Notes: generated from the letters alone by a model not told the origin. A stretch of 64,000 nt of DNA from Teratosphaeria epicoccoides (GCA_021401465.1 JADDMT010000021.1:186001-250000), one strand, 5' to 3'. Positions 1 through 12,639 are shown, counted from the first letter of the stretch. Made by a program: numbers and translations.

Positions 1-3000
1 TCGCGTTTGCGGCTCCTGAGCTTCCCACACCTGTCGTTCGAGAGCTGGCGATGCCAGAGGTCGCTGCCGTGTCCGGAGGGGTCGAGCTGGCGGTAGCGGC
101 GAGCGAGCTACCTCCAAGCAGACTGGTCAATGATGCAGTGGGTGTGTCGCTTGAACCACTTGCTGACAGGACCCCAGAAGTCGACAGGCTCCCAGACGCC
201 GACAGGCTCCCAGAAGATGACAGGACCCCAGAAGTCGACAGGGACTCGGGATTTGATAGGCTTCCAGAGGTTGACAGCGTGATCGAATCAGACCCGGGGA
301 GACCGCTCGAAGTGCTGTTGGCTGAACCAAATGGAGCGGTCGAGCTTGTGGAATCAGTTGTTGAGTTCGAGGCCGCCGGCGCAGGCGCAATCTGAGTGCC
401 AGCAATGGCGCCTGGCGAGTACGTAGTACCGGTCACGTTCGCGACCAGCGTGCATTCATCGCCGACGTAATTGAACGCTTCACATTCTGAGTTCTCATCA
501 CACGCCTCCTGGCAGTCAGCGTAAGTAGGCTCGACCTGCTGGCGCTTGGGGATCTCGAAACCCTTCATGAACCTTTTCTTGGCCCTTTGACTGGTCGGAT
601 TCGCGGGATTGAGGGTCGTGCCTTGGTACTCCAGACCGCATTGGACTGCATAAGTAGCGCCGTTGGAGTCACTGCAAGCATTTGGAGCACCGTCCGTGCT
701 GCAGGCATCGGCCGTCGCTGTAGGGCAGGCTGTAGCGGACGATGCCAGCGTGGCAGTGCCCGTCTCAGTAGCCGTGCTGCCGTCAGAATTGGTCGTGTAG
801 TAGGTGTAGCTATACGTCACTGTACTGAACGACGATGAAGAAGCAGTGCTGGCAGCGGAAGTAATGGTGGCTGAAAGAGCATTCCCGTCGGTAGAAGAGG
901 CCGAAGAGGCGGTGTCGATGCTCGACAGGGAGAGACCGCTCGTTGACGTCGACAGAGAAAGAGATGATCCCGTTCCAGTCCCCGAAGTGGAGATATCGCT
1001 CGTTGCTGTCAAGAGAGTACCGGAGGATCCAATTGCTGAGCTATCAGTGCCAGGAATGGAGACACTAGCTGATGACGATGTGCCCGATGATGCGGTCTGT
1101 AGAGAAGTGTCAGAAGAAACGCTCATTGTCATCAGAGTTGTTGGCGAGGTTGTGCTTAATGCAAGGGAGTTTGAGGGGGCGGGAGACGCTTGAGTTGTGG
1201 AAAGCGAATTGAGTGTGTCAGTCGATGGCGACGAGGCAGTGCCAGTGCTCAAGAGGCTGCTATTCGTTGTTTCCGACAGAGAAATGAGGGATCCACTGGA
1301 GGAGCCCCCAGTGCTTAAAGCGACCACGCCTATTGGGGAGGATGTAGCTTGGCCTTGCGTGGCGCTGATGGTGCTGCTAGACCCAAGGGAAGTAGATATT
1401 GAGGCTGCTGAGCTGCCTGTCAGGCCGGTTGAAGTGCTGCTCTCGGTCACGGTCACAGGTGCCAGAGAAGATGTGGAAGATGCGGTATTGCCGACTGGGC
1501 TTGGTGATAGGCTAACGCCGGACGAGCTGGATACTGAAGTTGCTGGACTAGTGTTCGAACCTGTCGCCAAGCCACTAGACGAACCGCCGCTTGTGACTAC
1601 CGTGCTGAGTGTTGAAGAATAGGACGTTGGTGCTCCAACAGTGCCGCTGGAGCCCAGTGACAGGCTGACGCTTGATGAGCTGGAGACCGATCCTATAGCG
1701 CTGACACTACTGCTTGAGGTTGATGCCGGCACTGACGAAGCTGACGCGCTTGTGGAGCTACCGGATGCCACTGTGGCTGTCGCCCTGAGAGTTGACGATT
1801 GACCGCCGGACGAGGCTGACGAGGGAGATGTCGAGGCTCCGAGTACCGCAGCCGGCGCTGACGATGACGAAACAACAGTCGGTGAGCTAGAAGCAGCCGG
1901 AAGTGAACTGGACGTGGACGCACTGCCTGCCACACTTGACGATGATGACAATGACCCGGAAATCGAGCTGCTGGACGTTGCTGCCGGTGAGGCTGATGTG
2001 GAGCCACTGGCTGACGAAGATGACGATCCAGAGGTCGAGCTGCTGGACGTTGCTCCCGACGAGGCTGACGTGGAGCCACCGGCTGACGAAGATGACGATC
2101 CAGAGGTCGAGCTGCTGGACGTTGCTCCCGACGAGGCTGATATGGAGCCACCGGCTGACGAAGATGACGATCCAGAGATCGAGCTGCTGGAGGTTGCTGC
2201 CGACGAGGCTGGTATGGAGCCACCGGCTGACGAAGATGACGATCTAGAGATCGAGCTGTTGGGCGTTGCTGCCAATGAGGCTGACGTGGAGCCGCCGGCT
2301 GACGAAGATGACGATCCAGAGATCGAGCTGCTGGACGTTGCTCCCGACGAGGCTGATATGGAGCCACCGGCTAACGAAGATGACGATCCAGAGATCGGGC
2401 TGCTGGAGGTTGCTGCCGACGAGGCTGATGTATAGGTACCAGCCGACGAAGACGATCCAGAGATCGAGCCACTGGACGAGGCCGCCAGCGAAGTGGACAA
2501 GGAGCCGCTGGCTGACGAGGACGTCGAAATGGATGCCGAGCTGCTTAAGGAGGCCGGCGATGAAGTAGAAGCGGAGGCACTGGCTGCCCCGGTCGACGAC
2601 GACGACGACGATGACGACGACGACGAAGAAGCAGAAGTCAAGGAGCTGGTTCCCGATAATGATGGCGAAGATGATGAAGAAATGCTGGTGCTTACCCCTG
2701 CAGTGCTTGAACCGCCTGTCGCTGAAGATGTGGATGACGCCGATGTCGAGGACGATGACCCCAACAAGCCAGATGCAACGCTACTGCTGGATGACGCCGG
2801 TGTCGATGATGAAGCACCAGACAAGCTAGATGTAAGGCTGCTGCTGGATGAGGGAGACCCCAGACCTATTGGATATCGTTTAGCTACTTGCACATACTCC
2901 ACTCGCGCATTCTGAGCGTCCACGACCCGCTGAACAGAAGAGAGGAATCCAGACTTACTCCCTGAAGTGCTTGAGCTTGGAGATGCGCTTGTTGTGCCCG

Positions 3001-3406
3001 TTGACACACTCGAGCTCGACGAGGACAGACTACCCGCAGATCCTGATGTTGCACTACCGGTGGAGCCTGATAGCGAAGCACTTGCTGAGCTCGACGATGC
3101 TGCGCCACCCGTTGACGTCTGCGATGAACTCGTTGTTGGTCGGGAACTGGTGCTCGTGATCGCTATGTTCGTAGTCGTTGTGCTAGTGCTCGTTGCTGTG
3201 ACCTATGTGTAAGGCACAAGTCAGCATTGACGAATGTATAGCGTATGAGGCCTTTGACGTAGGTATGCTCCTGCTGAGCCCTTCTCTAATCTTTGACATA
3301 CCGTAGTGGTGCTGGTGGTCTGGGCCACAGCGCCTGCAATGTTCAAGGCAATCAGCGCAAGTGCAACTCGTGCCATGTACGCACAAGGTGAAGCTTTCGG
3401 CGCCAT
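1..3406 (-). CDS. Secreted Ser/Thr-rich mucin-like protein with an Apple/PAN-like cysteine module (3' partial)
   Basis: Starts at 3406 with a signal peptide (MAPKASPCAY then a hydrophobic run ending AVAQ). Exon 1 is 3302-3406, the intron is 3203-3301 (GTATGT...ATAG), and exon 2 is open in one frame from 3202 to base 1, so the protein has at least about 1,100 residues and continues past the left edge. Most of it is Ser/Thr/Gly/Ala, including a 24-residue tandem repeat, as expected of a heavily O-glycosylated wall or extracellular protein. Around 430-700 lies a distinct Cys-containing segment (motifs CSDSNGATY, VQCGLEYQG, CQEACDENSECEAFNY), which resembles fungal Apple/PAN domains for protein or carbohydrate binding. 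A further 93-nt in-frame intron may lie at 2866-2958. The frame was read codon by codon and no stop was seen. The function as an adhesin or wall protein is inferred; the C-terminus, and any GPI or membrane anchor, is outside the window. Confidence 0.8.
1945..2440 (-). repeat. 72-bp coding minisatellite (about seven copies) in the mucin-like gene
   Basis: The plus-strand core GACGATCCAGAGRTCGAGC recurs near 2023, 2095, 2167, 2239, 2311 and 2383, exactly 72 bp apart. Each unit encodes 24 residues of Ser, Thr, Gly and Ala in the minus-strand gene. Copies differ at a few positions, so this is a moderately old array. Because the unit is a multiple of three, gain or loss of copies keeps the frame. 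Confidence 0.85.
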
Positions 3407-3974
3407 GATCAGCAGGATGTATGCAGTTGCCGGAGAGTGAGGTGAAGCGTGGAGACGGCTCGAAGATGGAGGCAGGATATAGGTAACGAACCCAGCAATT
3501 GATTTGCGACATTGGCATTTGGGATTTGTTATGATCAAAACAAGAAACGCATTCCAGTCATTTCCATACTCATATCACAACCAGTCCAGCCAGCCTCTAC
3601 GGCTGCTCCGATCCACGATGATTTTGCAACGACTCTGCCCGCACGTCTGGACGTGAATCGATGTGAGAGGGCTGCTGAGCATGGTCGTCATCAACCATTG
3701 ACATCCTGCTCGTGAGGCTCTCTGGTGTTGTTCGAGATGGCGATCCTAGCGCATTCCACATTGTGGAATGCTGACCCATTGCGAACCAAGCAGTTGGGCG
3801 CGTGGTTGGGCGCACATTGACAGAACGTGGGGTTGTGTCCAGACGGTAGGACGGATTGTGGAGAAGGATGCGGACGAAGATTGATTGTCGATAGGATCGA
3901 TGGTCTGTGCTTGGCGCTCGTGCATCATTTCTGTTCTCAAGCAATTTCTCTTACTCTCACTTTTGCAGATATAC

Positions 3975-4991
3975 ATGGAGCCTCCAAGCTCAGATTATTT
4001 CGAGGTCCGAGACATTCCAAATGCTGGTCGAGGCGTTGTCGCCAAGCAGGACGTGACTGCTGGCACCGTGATCTTGGACAGTGAGGGACCTTACGCCCAT
4101 GTGATATTTAGGCAGTATCGTCGGGAAGTTTGCGCTCATTGTTTCGAGTACGACTGTGGAAGGACATTGTCTGCACGAGATGGCGCTACCGGAAAGGTCT
4201 TCTGTACCACAAGATGTCAGGCGAAATGGACAAAAGCTCAAGGACCTTTAGCAGTCCAAGCCTGGCAACAACTGCAGAGCTTCACGCAAAGCAGAAGCAA
4301 GTTCGTCAAGGACGTCAACAGCACCGTTCCTTTGACGCGTAGGCCCAGTAAAGCAGCCGTAGATGAGGCCTGGAGTAAAGCAGATCAAGTTCGCCTTCAC
4401 GCCCAAAGCGCCAGAAAACAGCCGAAGTCGACGCAAGACCTTGTCATAGATCCAGACATTTTAGGTTTGTTACTATCTTCCGTCATTTTCTATCACAACC
4501 ACCGTGAAGACTGGGATAGCGGAGTCCTAGCCCTCGCCATGGACGAAGAACCTTATAGAAGTCAGGAAGACCTCGACCAGCATTGCGCAAGCTACCTTCA
4601 GCTTGCTGCAATACTTCCATTCGATCTCTTCCCAAGCTGTACATCGCATATATGCCGTACCATGGCCGAGGCAGCGTCTCACAACGCATTTGGCATCCGG
4701 GCGGGAGGCGAAGACGGCGAGGAGTACATGGGCTATGCGGTCTATCCATCGGCAAGCTACTTCAATCATTCCTGCGCGCCGAACCTCGTGAAGCGGAGGA
4801 TAGGGAGGAAGTGGGAGTTTATGACTGGCCGGGACGTCGAAAAGGGCGAGCAACTGTGCATCACCTATCTGGGCGGGGATGAGAGAGAACTCGGGATTGA
4901 TGAGCGCCGGAGGAGGCTTCAAAATGCTTGGGGCTTTGAGTGTATGTGTGGGCGATGCGCAGAGGAGCAAGCAACTCCAGGAGGTGGCTGA
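3975..4991 (+). CDS. SET-domain (SMYD/Set6-like) lysine methyltransferase
   Basis: A 338-residue protein with a split SET domain. The N-terminal SET part is AGRGVVAKQDVTAG near residues 15-30. A MYND-like Cys cluster follows (CAHCFEYDCG ... CTTRCQ, residues about 55-85). The catalytic NHSCAPN motif and the GEQLCITY strand lie near residues 258-300, followed by a post-SET CMCGRC. This order is typical of SMYD/Set5/Set6 proteins, which methylate histone or non-histone lysines using S-adenosylmethionine. I chose the ATG at 3975. It lies directly after a pyrimidine-rich TTTTGCAG that looks like a splice acceptor, so a 5'-UTR intron or a short upstream coding exon is possible; the frame stays open upstream to 3885. 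The target lysine is unknown. Confidence 0.85.
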   Translation: MEPPSSDYFEVRDIPNAGRGVVAKQDVTAGTVILDSEGPYAHVIFRQYRREVCAHCFEYDCGRTLSARDGATGKVFCTTRCQAKWTKAQGPLAVQAWQQLQSFTQSRSKFVKDVNSTVPLTRRPSKAAVDEAWSKADQVRLHAQSARKQPKSTQDLVIDPDILGLLLSSVIFYHNHREDWDSGVLALAMDEEPYRSQEDLDQHCASYLQLAAILPFDLFPSCTSHICRTMAEAASHNAFGIRAGGEDGEEYMGYAVYPSASYFNHSCAPNLVKRRIGRKWEFMTGRDVEKGEQLCITYLGGDERELGIDERRRRLQNAWGFECMCGRCAEEQATPGGG

Positions 4992-7737
4992 TGAGGCCGC
5001 AAGAGTGGTTCGTGTTCCAGCTGGTTAAAGAATAGTGCGTCGTCGGCGATGGGTCCTGCAAGCTGCACGCTACGGCTTACAGCACACCTAGCCGTCAGAG
5101 CCAAGCGAGATTCGCCATGTTTCAAATGGTGGATATCGAGTTCCCACTTTCCATCGAAAGTCGCGTCGGCTCAGAACCTTGACTGAATCCACTACGTATA
5201 ACCAGGGAATTTGTTCTGGCGATTATGTGTCCTTCTCCATATGAAGTCATGTTTGGCTGAGCTTCCCTACTGGCAGTGTCAATGGCGTGCAATCTTGAGC
5301 AATTGCAGACGACTTCGTCACCAGGCGTTCGATGTGATATGGTGGAGCGGACTTGGTGGCAGCTCGACACGCTGCGCACGATCATTGATGAGCCGCTGTC
5401 TGTGACGTGAAACTGCTGCGACACTGCAATATTTTGTCTCGACCACAACAGCGAAGATAATACGTGCAACGCGCGGGTCGGTGAGGCCTGCGAACCATGC
5501 GCAGGCCACGTGTTTCATGAAAGCCAGCATGCGCATCATGATGCGGCTCATGAACGCAGTTCGACGAGCTACGGGCTATTGTTTTTTTTTCGTCGTGCTC
5601 TGACGAAGCTCGGTCGCGGAATACTAGACGTGGAGGCTCGTGGCACCGCAGTCGCGAACCATGTTCGCCCATACATGTAATCGTCTGCTGGGCTTTGAAC
5701 ATGACTCAGGAGAATTGCTGTCAAACATCTCTTACACCGCCAGCGATGTGAGTGGCAGCGGATCCAGACCGCCGAAATCTGCTACGTGGCGGGCATCAGT
5801 CCGTAAATAGGACGGCCCGTAGGGTGCAGCAGGATCACCAGTGGCGAGGTGCATGAGCTATCGAGGGACCCTTGGGTGCGGTGGTTGTCACTGCTTGGCG
5901 TCGATAGGTCAGTGCATACATTCACGTATCAACGAGCATCCCGGACATGTGACATGTCTTGCTTGCAGCAGCGGTTCCTGGCGACGTGTATTGAGAACGA
6001 ACGCTCGCGTGGAAATGTGCTATTCGGGCACCGGACTTTTATGATTTATAGTTTCAGGCACGTCGGAAGTGCAGGGATGCTAAGGACAAGGGAGTCCACC
6101 TCTCGATTTTGCGCACGGCCTGGACTCAACCAAGTGAAGCGAGTGTTTCTTCGCGTCCAGGCATGATCAAGGTGTTTGGGAATGCAGTAGATGCACAATC
6201 GCACCACACGATGTTATGATGTGCAACTGAACGCTTCCAAGCATTTCTCGGTGTCACAGAAATGCTTGAGCTGCGGTGCTTGACATGATGATCGCATTCT
6301 TTGGCGCCTCGACGGTGAGGAAACCGTTGATGGCTAACAAGGTTTAACTCTTTTCTTGGCTGATAGTCTCATTTGGATGACGTTGATTATCCACGACAAG
6401 GATCCGAGGGAGGACTTGGAGGGCATAGAGCGCCAACCGACAGCCCCGAAGAATAGGCCGCGCACAGCTGGAGCAATGAGGGCTACACAAATTGTCTTGC
6501 TTGCAGCAGCGCGTCCAAACACAGAGAGCGTGTTTCTTGAATTCCTCAGCGGCAAGTTATGAAACAAGCCGTACGGCCCATACCAGACCCAGTCCCGGAG
6601 CGCGGAATGATGAAGAGGAAAATTGCCGGTAGGTACATGCACAAAATGTAAGCTCGGTACGTACACGCGCAGGTGCTCAGGTGAGAGGTACAACTTGACG
6701 ATGCAGGCGCTTTCCAGTCTTCATGCCGAACATCATGCGCGCACAAAGCACGTAAAACATGGCAGTATTGTTGCTCGAAGGTTGCTGCCGAGTTTGCAGC
6801 ACCTGCTGCCCGCTGCCGTGTGAGAAGCATGTATGTGTATGCTCCGGCGGCGATAAGGATACCACATGTAGCATGTGGCCACGCTGCCAAAACGCCTTCA
6901 CCACGCTCTGGGCCGGCAAGACAGCGTGTGGCGAGGGCGGACGCGTGCAGGAAAGTGGCACGGACATTGATATCATTGTGCGAGCAGCGAGCAGCGGTCG
7001 GGTAGATTGCCAAGTGCGCCTCCCAAGCTGCCAACCATCGGCCGCGCCTGAAATTAATGACATCAAATGTCGAGGGAGCGAGCGCATGCTGGCAAGCACA
7101 ATAGAACCCAACGAAAGAGCTCCCCCTGCTGATGCCTGCGGGTCTGCATTGTGCAAGTAGTAGTCGTGTGAGATAGTAGTGGTAGCAAAGAAGGATGGGA
7201 GCTCGTTGAGGCGATCCTCCCGCAGGAAGCGTGCAGGCTTTGCTCTTACTCGTCCGGCGCCGTTAGCTTTGGCGGGAGGGGGCGCATCATCGTTCCTCGT
7301 CCCTACTCGTTCCTACTACGTACATTGACACGCACATTCTCACCCTCTCGCTCAGCTGCCTCCCGGCTGTCCTTCTCTGCCGTGTGCGCGCGCGCCCTTT
7401 CGTTCGGTATTGTTCTGGCATACCACCCACGCTCGTTATCTCGCCAGCGACCAACGGCCAGCACGGCGGTTCGTGGCGGCACTGACCAGCGAGCGGACGA
7501 CTTCAAATTTGGCGAGCATTTCCGGCGGCTTCCACCTTCGACAGCTTTCCTGCCGAGACTAATACTAAGACGCCGTGACGTGGCCGGAGCAGCACTCCCT
7601 ACCTCGCCCAGCACGCACCCACGCACGCGCGCGCGGCGACGCTGCTCGACGCCATTCATTGACGCCTCGCCTGCTGCCATCTCGACTTCCCCTTTCGCAC
7701 CCCGGCACGCGAAGCGCACGCTGGCGTGACAAGCATC
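4992..7737. other. Gene-poor interval, nothing convincing
   Basis: Only short overlapping reading frames on both strands, with no recognisable domain, no clear splice chain and no RNA gene. The part after about 7200 is pyrimidine-rich with CT runs and probably holds the promoter and 5' leader of the reductase gene that starts at 7738. Confidence 0.4.
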
Positions 7738-10439
7738 ATGGCCCCCACAACACCACGCCTACGGATCCTGTCAGGTGTGTGCAAGCCTTTCTGCTGCTCT
7801 TGCGAGCCATCCATCATCAATGCGTCGCGTCTCCACTTTTCCACAGCCAGACCTGCCGGGCCTGCTTCCGGGTGACCTCACGGATGGTGCCCAGCGCGCC
7901 GCAACCAAAGCCATTGCTCCTCGCACGCACGACATTACCATTATGAGCCGCTTGCTGACCAAGACTGTGTGCGCAGTGGGCGGCAACGCAGTCTCCGCCT
8001 TCCTCTCGTGGCGACTCTCAGCAACCAATGCCTGCGACGTGACGCTGGTATGGAAAAACGGCTTCGAGGCCGTCGCGCAATACGGCATATCCTTCAGGTA
8101 CACAAGAGCGTGAAGAACAAACCTAACCACATCCATGCTGACAGCCTGACCAGATCGAACAAGTTTGGCAACGAGCGCTTCAAGCCGAGACATGGTGAGT
8201 CCGCACATCCGACATGCTTGGCGCGAGAGCTCCATTGACAGATGGCCTGCAGTTGTACGGACACCAGAGGAGGCAGCCACGACCACTCGGGCTTCCTTCG
8301 ATTATGTGCTCCTTTGTGTGAAAGCCCTACCCGATGTTTACGACCTCGCTTCCGTCATCGAGGCCGTCGTCTCGCCGCAGCACACCTGCATCCTTGTCAA
8401 TACCACCCACACACTGGGCATCGAGTCGTACCTCGAACAGCGCTTCCCCACCAACGTCGTCTTGTCATTGGTGTCGGGCGCAGAAATAGCACAGCTGGCT
8501 GCCAGCGAATTTGAACACAAGGGCAACACGGAGCTTTGGGTGGGCGCCGCCAACGCGAATCCATCAATACCAGCATCAATCCAAACAGATATGGCAGAGG
8601 CGCTGGCGATGACGCTGAAGTCGGGACAAGTCGACTGCGAAGTATCGCCCAATATCAGGCAGCAGCAGTATGATCGAATGATCGGGTAAGCAAGGCTCGA
8701 GCATGTAGACGAAAGAGCCCAGGTGCTGACGCAGATGTAGGCCCATTGCGTTCCAACCGGCAAGCGTGGTCTTCGAGATACCTTCACATGCCGACCTCCT
8801 AGAAAAGGTCGGCGTTCGCTCGCTGATCACCGGAGTCATTGATGAGCTTACTGCGCTTGCTAAGGCGCAGGGCTGCAGCTTCAAGCCAGGCTTTCGGGAG
8901 CAGATCATGGAGCAAATGGTGGTCTCCTCGGACGGGCACAGCACCATGTATCAGGACTTCGCTGCCCGAAGGCCCATGGAAGTCGAGACGTACCTTGGCT
9001 CACCGATCAAACTTGCGCAAGAAGCTGGCCTGCAGGTGCCGCGCGTCGAAACGCTCTATGCACTGCTTCATCACGCCAACATCGTCAACCAGACAAGGCC
9101 TCAACACACAACACCCGCGCCAGTTCCTGTTGCTGCGAATCCACCACCGTCCCGGAACGGAGGACCTCAGCATCCACGAGCTCCCAGCTACGGCATGAAT
9201 GGTGGCCCACCGACGAGTCGCGGTATGCCTCCTCGTGGTCCCGCTTCGCGGGCACCTTCTGCAGCTGGTGGTCCGCCCCAGCCTATGCGGAGAGGGCCGC
9301 CTTCGATGAGCGGCTACCCGCCACGGATGAACGGTAATGGCTATGGTCCTCGCGGTCCTCCCCCGCAGATGTCTAGGAGGCCATCTTTCGATGGAAACGA
9401 CCTGGAGGAGTTCAGTCACTTGATGCTGTATGATGCTGTGGATGGTGGTGATGGATACGATATGGCAAACTCATCGTCTGGTAACTTGGCACTCAGGGAG
9501 CGTGAGCTGGCAATCCGGCAGAAAGAGCTTGCATTGAGAGAACGTGAGATGCACATGGGCGGCGGCCGGAGACGAGGCCGACCTCCTCCGCCCAGGGGTG
9601 GCTACGACGATGATGACGAAGATGGAGAAGACTACTTCGACCCAATGGCTGGCGCACCAATGATGCCACCCGGAGAGGTTGACAACCTTGACATGATGAG
9701 TGTCACATCCAGGCGAACACGGAAGGCACCGAGCGCAAGCCAACTGCGCAACAACCCTGAGATGATGTCCGGTATGGGAAGTTCTGGAAATCGCAACAGT
9801 CGCAACCCATGGGCAAGACGACCACCGATGAAGAACAGGACAAGCGCTACCTTGATGGGCGAGGCTCCGAATCTGCACGAAGACCTTATGAACAACCCGC
9901 TCATGGGCTACTCGTCAGATCGATACGGAGGTGTTGACAGGCACAACATGGGCGTCGAGTCCCGATCTAACTCACTCACCGCCGAGCGGCTGAACGAGTT
10001 GCAACAGGGCGGTCCTCGCGGCTACGGTGGTCCACCAGGACCGCCAATGCCTCGGCGTGGCAGTCAGTCCCCAGGGAACCCTCTAGGTCCCGCCCAGCGA
10101 CCACTGCCTCCAGGCATGGGGATGCAAAGACCGTCTCCGCCCAATGGGTACGGACCTGACCCAAATGGTCGGCCCAGCCCCCCGGGCATGAGACAGCCGA
10201 TCCCAAGGCATCCTCCGGGACATGGCACCGCAGTCGGCCCGCAACACATCGAGCAACAAGCAGGGGTGAGCAATCTGTACCCTCCAAAGCCTCAGGGTCA
10301 AGTACGCAGTCTGACCGGTTCCGCGAGCGCTAGCGCGGGGAGTGGTGATAGCAATCGCTCAGCGCCTTTAGATTCGGAACCCAGCGCTCACAGCAGCTCA
10401 AGCAGCCTTGGTCCACGACCTCCCATGGGCGTGAGATAG
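7738..10439 (+). CDS. Ketopantoate reductase (ApbA/PanE-like) with a long disordered Pro/Gly/Arg-rich C-terminal extension
   Basis: Five exons: 7738-7774, 7977-8097, 8154-8194, 8253-8685 and 8741-10439. Introns have canonical GT-AG ends and the exons total 2331 nt (776 residues). Exons 1-2 together give RLRILSVGGNAVSAF, a Rossmann nucleotide-binding start like that of ketopantoate reductases. Exon 4 and the start of exon 5 (to about residue 330) carry the rest of the NADP-binding part and the helical ApbA_C part. The last 440 residues are low complexity, rich in Pro, Gly, Arg, Met and Ser, with a charged heptad-like stretch (RERELAIRQKELALRERE) near residue 465. The standard bacterial enzyme is about 300 residues and makes pantoate for coenzyme A. 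Whether this fused form keeps that activity is unknown; fungal proteins of this shape often have none demonstrated. Confidence 0.8.
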
Positions 10440-11771
10440 GTTGTCTTTCGTCAACGCTACACCGGCATCCCGTTGGATTCGACATTGGAGTCCAGGGTCT
10501 GCAGCGAGGCATTGACATTGAAGACCGATTGGACGAGCAGCCATGGAAGCTCGAGTACTTCGAAAGCGTTGCTCCCTTCCATATCGACATCTCGCAATAT
10601 CAACCAGCGACGAGACATCCACTATTGACGGCCGCAGACTTGTGTATCAGCATTCGCTTCGAGACGACATGAGCACGTATTGCTACAATAAACCTCTGCG
10701 AGCCAACATCCTTGCAGGCCCACACTGACGTTCTCTGCATCATACACGAACGATGAGAAAGTAATCATAGACTGGATGTCGAGGCTGCATCGGCAACGTT
10801 AATCTTTGCGGACGTGGCGTGCAGCTTTGCACGCCTTTTTCGACTTTCCTTGCATCTGGCATAGTACAAACACGGCTGACATGGGGCGGGCATATGGGCC
10901 TTGATGGGACCGGCACACCGGGCTATGACCCGCCTAATAGCATCACGGCGTTTTTGGCATGGATCCTCAAGGGACATTTTCGACAGCTCTCGGGAGGCTG
11001 TAGCGCTGGAAAGTTGCTACTTTTTGCATTGAAACAATGGCATTGGCTAGTCATGGCCGATGCACCGTTGGAGGATGCGGACAGAAGGCATGAGGGGATT
11101 GCAGTCCGACAATGCACAGTAGATGTATAATTGGTATTGTCTATTGCCGCGTTCGCGGCACCACTGCAAAGCTGAGACATGGACCATCTTCTACAGAGAA
11201 TACAGTGTGGTTGTGGGTGTGGGGGGCAATGGTCAGATATATGGTAGAGATAGGCTGGCTATATACGAGGATGTTCTTACTTGACCCACTGTATCTCCGA
11301 ATTCTGCACCTTGCTGTCGACTGCGGCTGGTTTGGTACCCAGTATCGGCAGCCTGGAGGCCTGACTCGGCTGCCGAGAGTCCCTGGTGGCAGCTGTACTG
11401 CTTCAGCTCGTCTGCATGATGGCGTGGTGTGATGGTTCCTGTCACGACCGCGGGGACGGAACGCTGCGCGCGGGCGAGCAAGGTGTGCGTGAGTCTGTCT
11501 CATCTTCGACTTCGAGTGAACCCATCTACTTTTTACAATAAGCATACAGCTTCTGAATGAGACGGGCTAAGTGGGGAGACCTCGGGATGCTCTAAATATC
11601 TGCGGCACGGTAAGTGAGGCAAGGTACTGTCTTCGGCGGATGTCCACGCAGTGACGTCGAGGGACGAACCCCACCTGCACCCAATGTGTAGGTGATATCG
11701 CGGGAAGATATAGAATTTCAGTCCTGCTCCCACTGTATTTGCTTGCTCCACGACACGGCTCCTGGGACAAG
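10440..11771. other. Intergenic, no supported gene
   Basis: 3' flank of the reductase-like gene and 5' flank of the phosphatase gene at 11772. There are short frames on both strands only, with no domain or coherent splice chain seen. Confidence 0.4.
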
Positions 11772-12639
11772 ATGACAAGCCCTAGAGTCTTCATCATCCG
11801 CCACGGCGAGACGGAATGGTCGCTCAACGGCCGTCACACCGGCGTCTCAGACATCCCCCTCACCGCCCATGGCGAGAAGCGCATCCGAGCTACGGGACGG
11901 GCACTGGTGGGCAATGAGCGCCTCATCGTGCCCAAGAACCTGGCGCATGTATACGTCTCACCACGCAAGCGCGCGCAACGGACGCTCGAGTTGCTGGGGC
12001 TCGGGTGTCAAGAGGAGTCGATACCTTGGCAGCAACATGGCGAGCTCGCGGAGCCGAACCGTGGGGAGGAGAGGGAGGTTGCGGCTGCGGCTGCGGGGAC
12101 GGCGTGTCAGACGAAGGCGAGGGTGGAGGTCACGGAGGCTGTGAGGGAGTGGGATTATGGGGAGTACGAGGGGGCGACGAGCAAGGAGATCCAGACGTCG
12201 AGGGCGGAGAGAGGCGAGCCGGAGTGGGATATTTGGCGGGATGGGTGTCCTGGTGGAGAGTGAGTTGCTCTCAGGGCTGGTCTTCTTTGGTGCGGGGTGC
12301 TGATGCGAGTTGGGCAGGTCGCCGCGGCAGGTTACTGAGAGGTTGGATAGGCTGATTCAGGACATTCGGGCGCGGTTCCATGGTCGTGCGATTGGGAGGC
12401 CGAAGGGGTCGGTGAGCGAGCCTTATGATGTGTTGATTGTGGCGCACGGGCATATTTTGAGGGCTTTTGCGGGGAGGTGGGTGGGGAAGGATATTGCGGA
12501 TAATCCGTCGTTGATTTTGGAGGCGGGGGGTGTGGGGACGTTGTCGTATGAGCATTGTAGGTTGGAGGAGCCGGCGATTCTGCTGGGAGGTGCGTTTATG
12601 AGCGATGTGGTGGAGAATGTGGAGAGGGAGGGGAAGTGA
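11772..12639 (+). CDS. SHB17: Histidine phosphatase, sedoheptulose-1,7-bisphosphatase-like (Shb17 family)
   Basis: Two exons, 11772-12259 and 12318-12639, separated by a 58-nt intron (GTGAGT...GCAG). The protein has 269 residues, close to yeast Shb17 (271). The phosphohistidine motif is IIRHGETEWS near residue 10, the conserved REWDYGEYEG segment near 132-141, WRDGCPGGES spans the splice junction, and the second catalytic His is in VAHGH. The C-terminal LEAGGVGTLSY matches the Shb17 type better than glycolytic phosphoglycerate mutase. Shb17 hydrolyses sedoheptulose-1,7-bisphosphate in the cytosol and feeds riboneogenesis in the non-oxidative pentose-phosphate pathway. The second half is notably G-rich on the coding strand compared with its neighbours. 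Confidence 0.85.

Noticed and set aside
1693..2435. Long plus and minus frames rich in Asp/Glu/Ala or Arg/Gln/Pro over the 72-bp repeats
   Set aside because: Because the repeat unit is a multiple of three, all frames can stay open; only the Ser/Thr frame joins the signal peptide and the Cys module.
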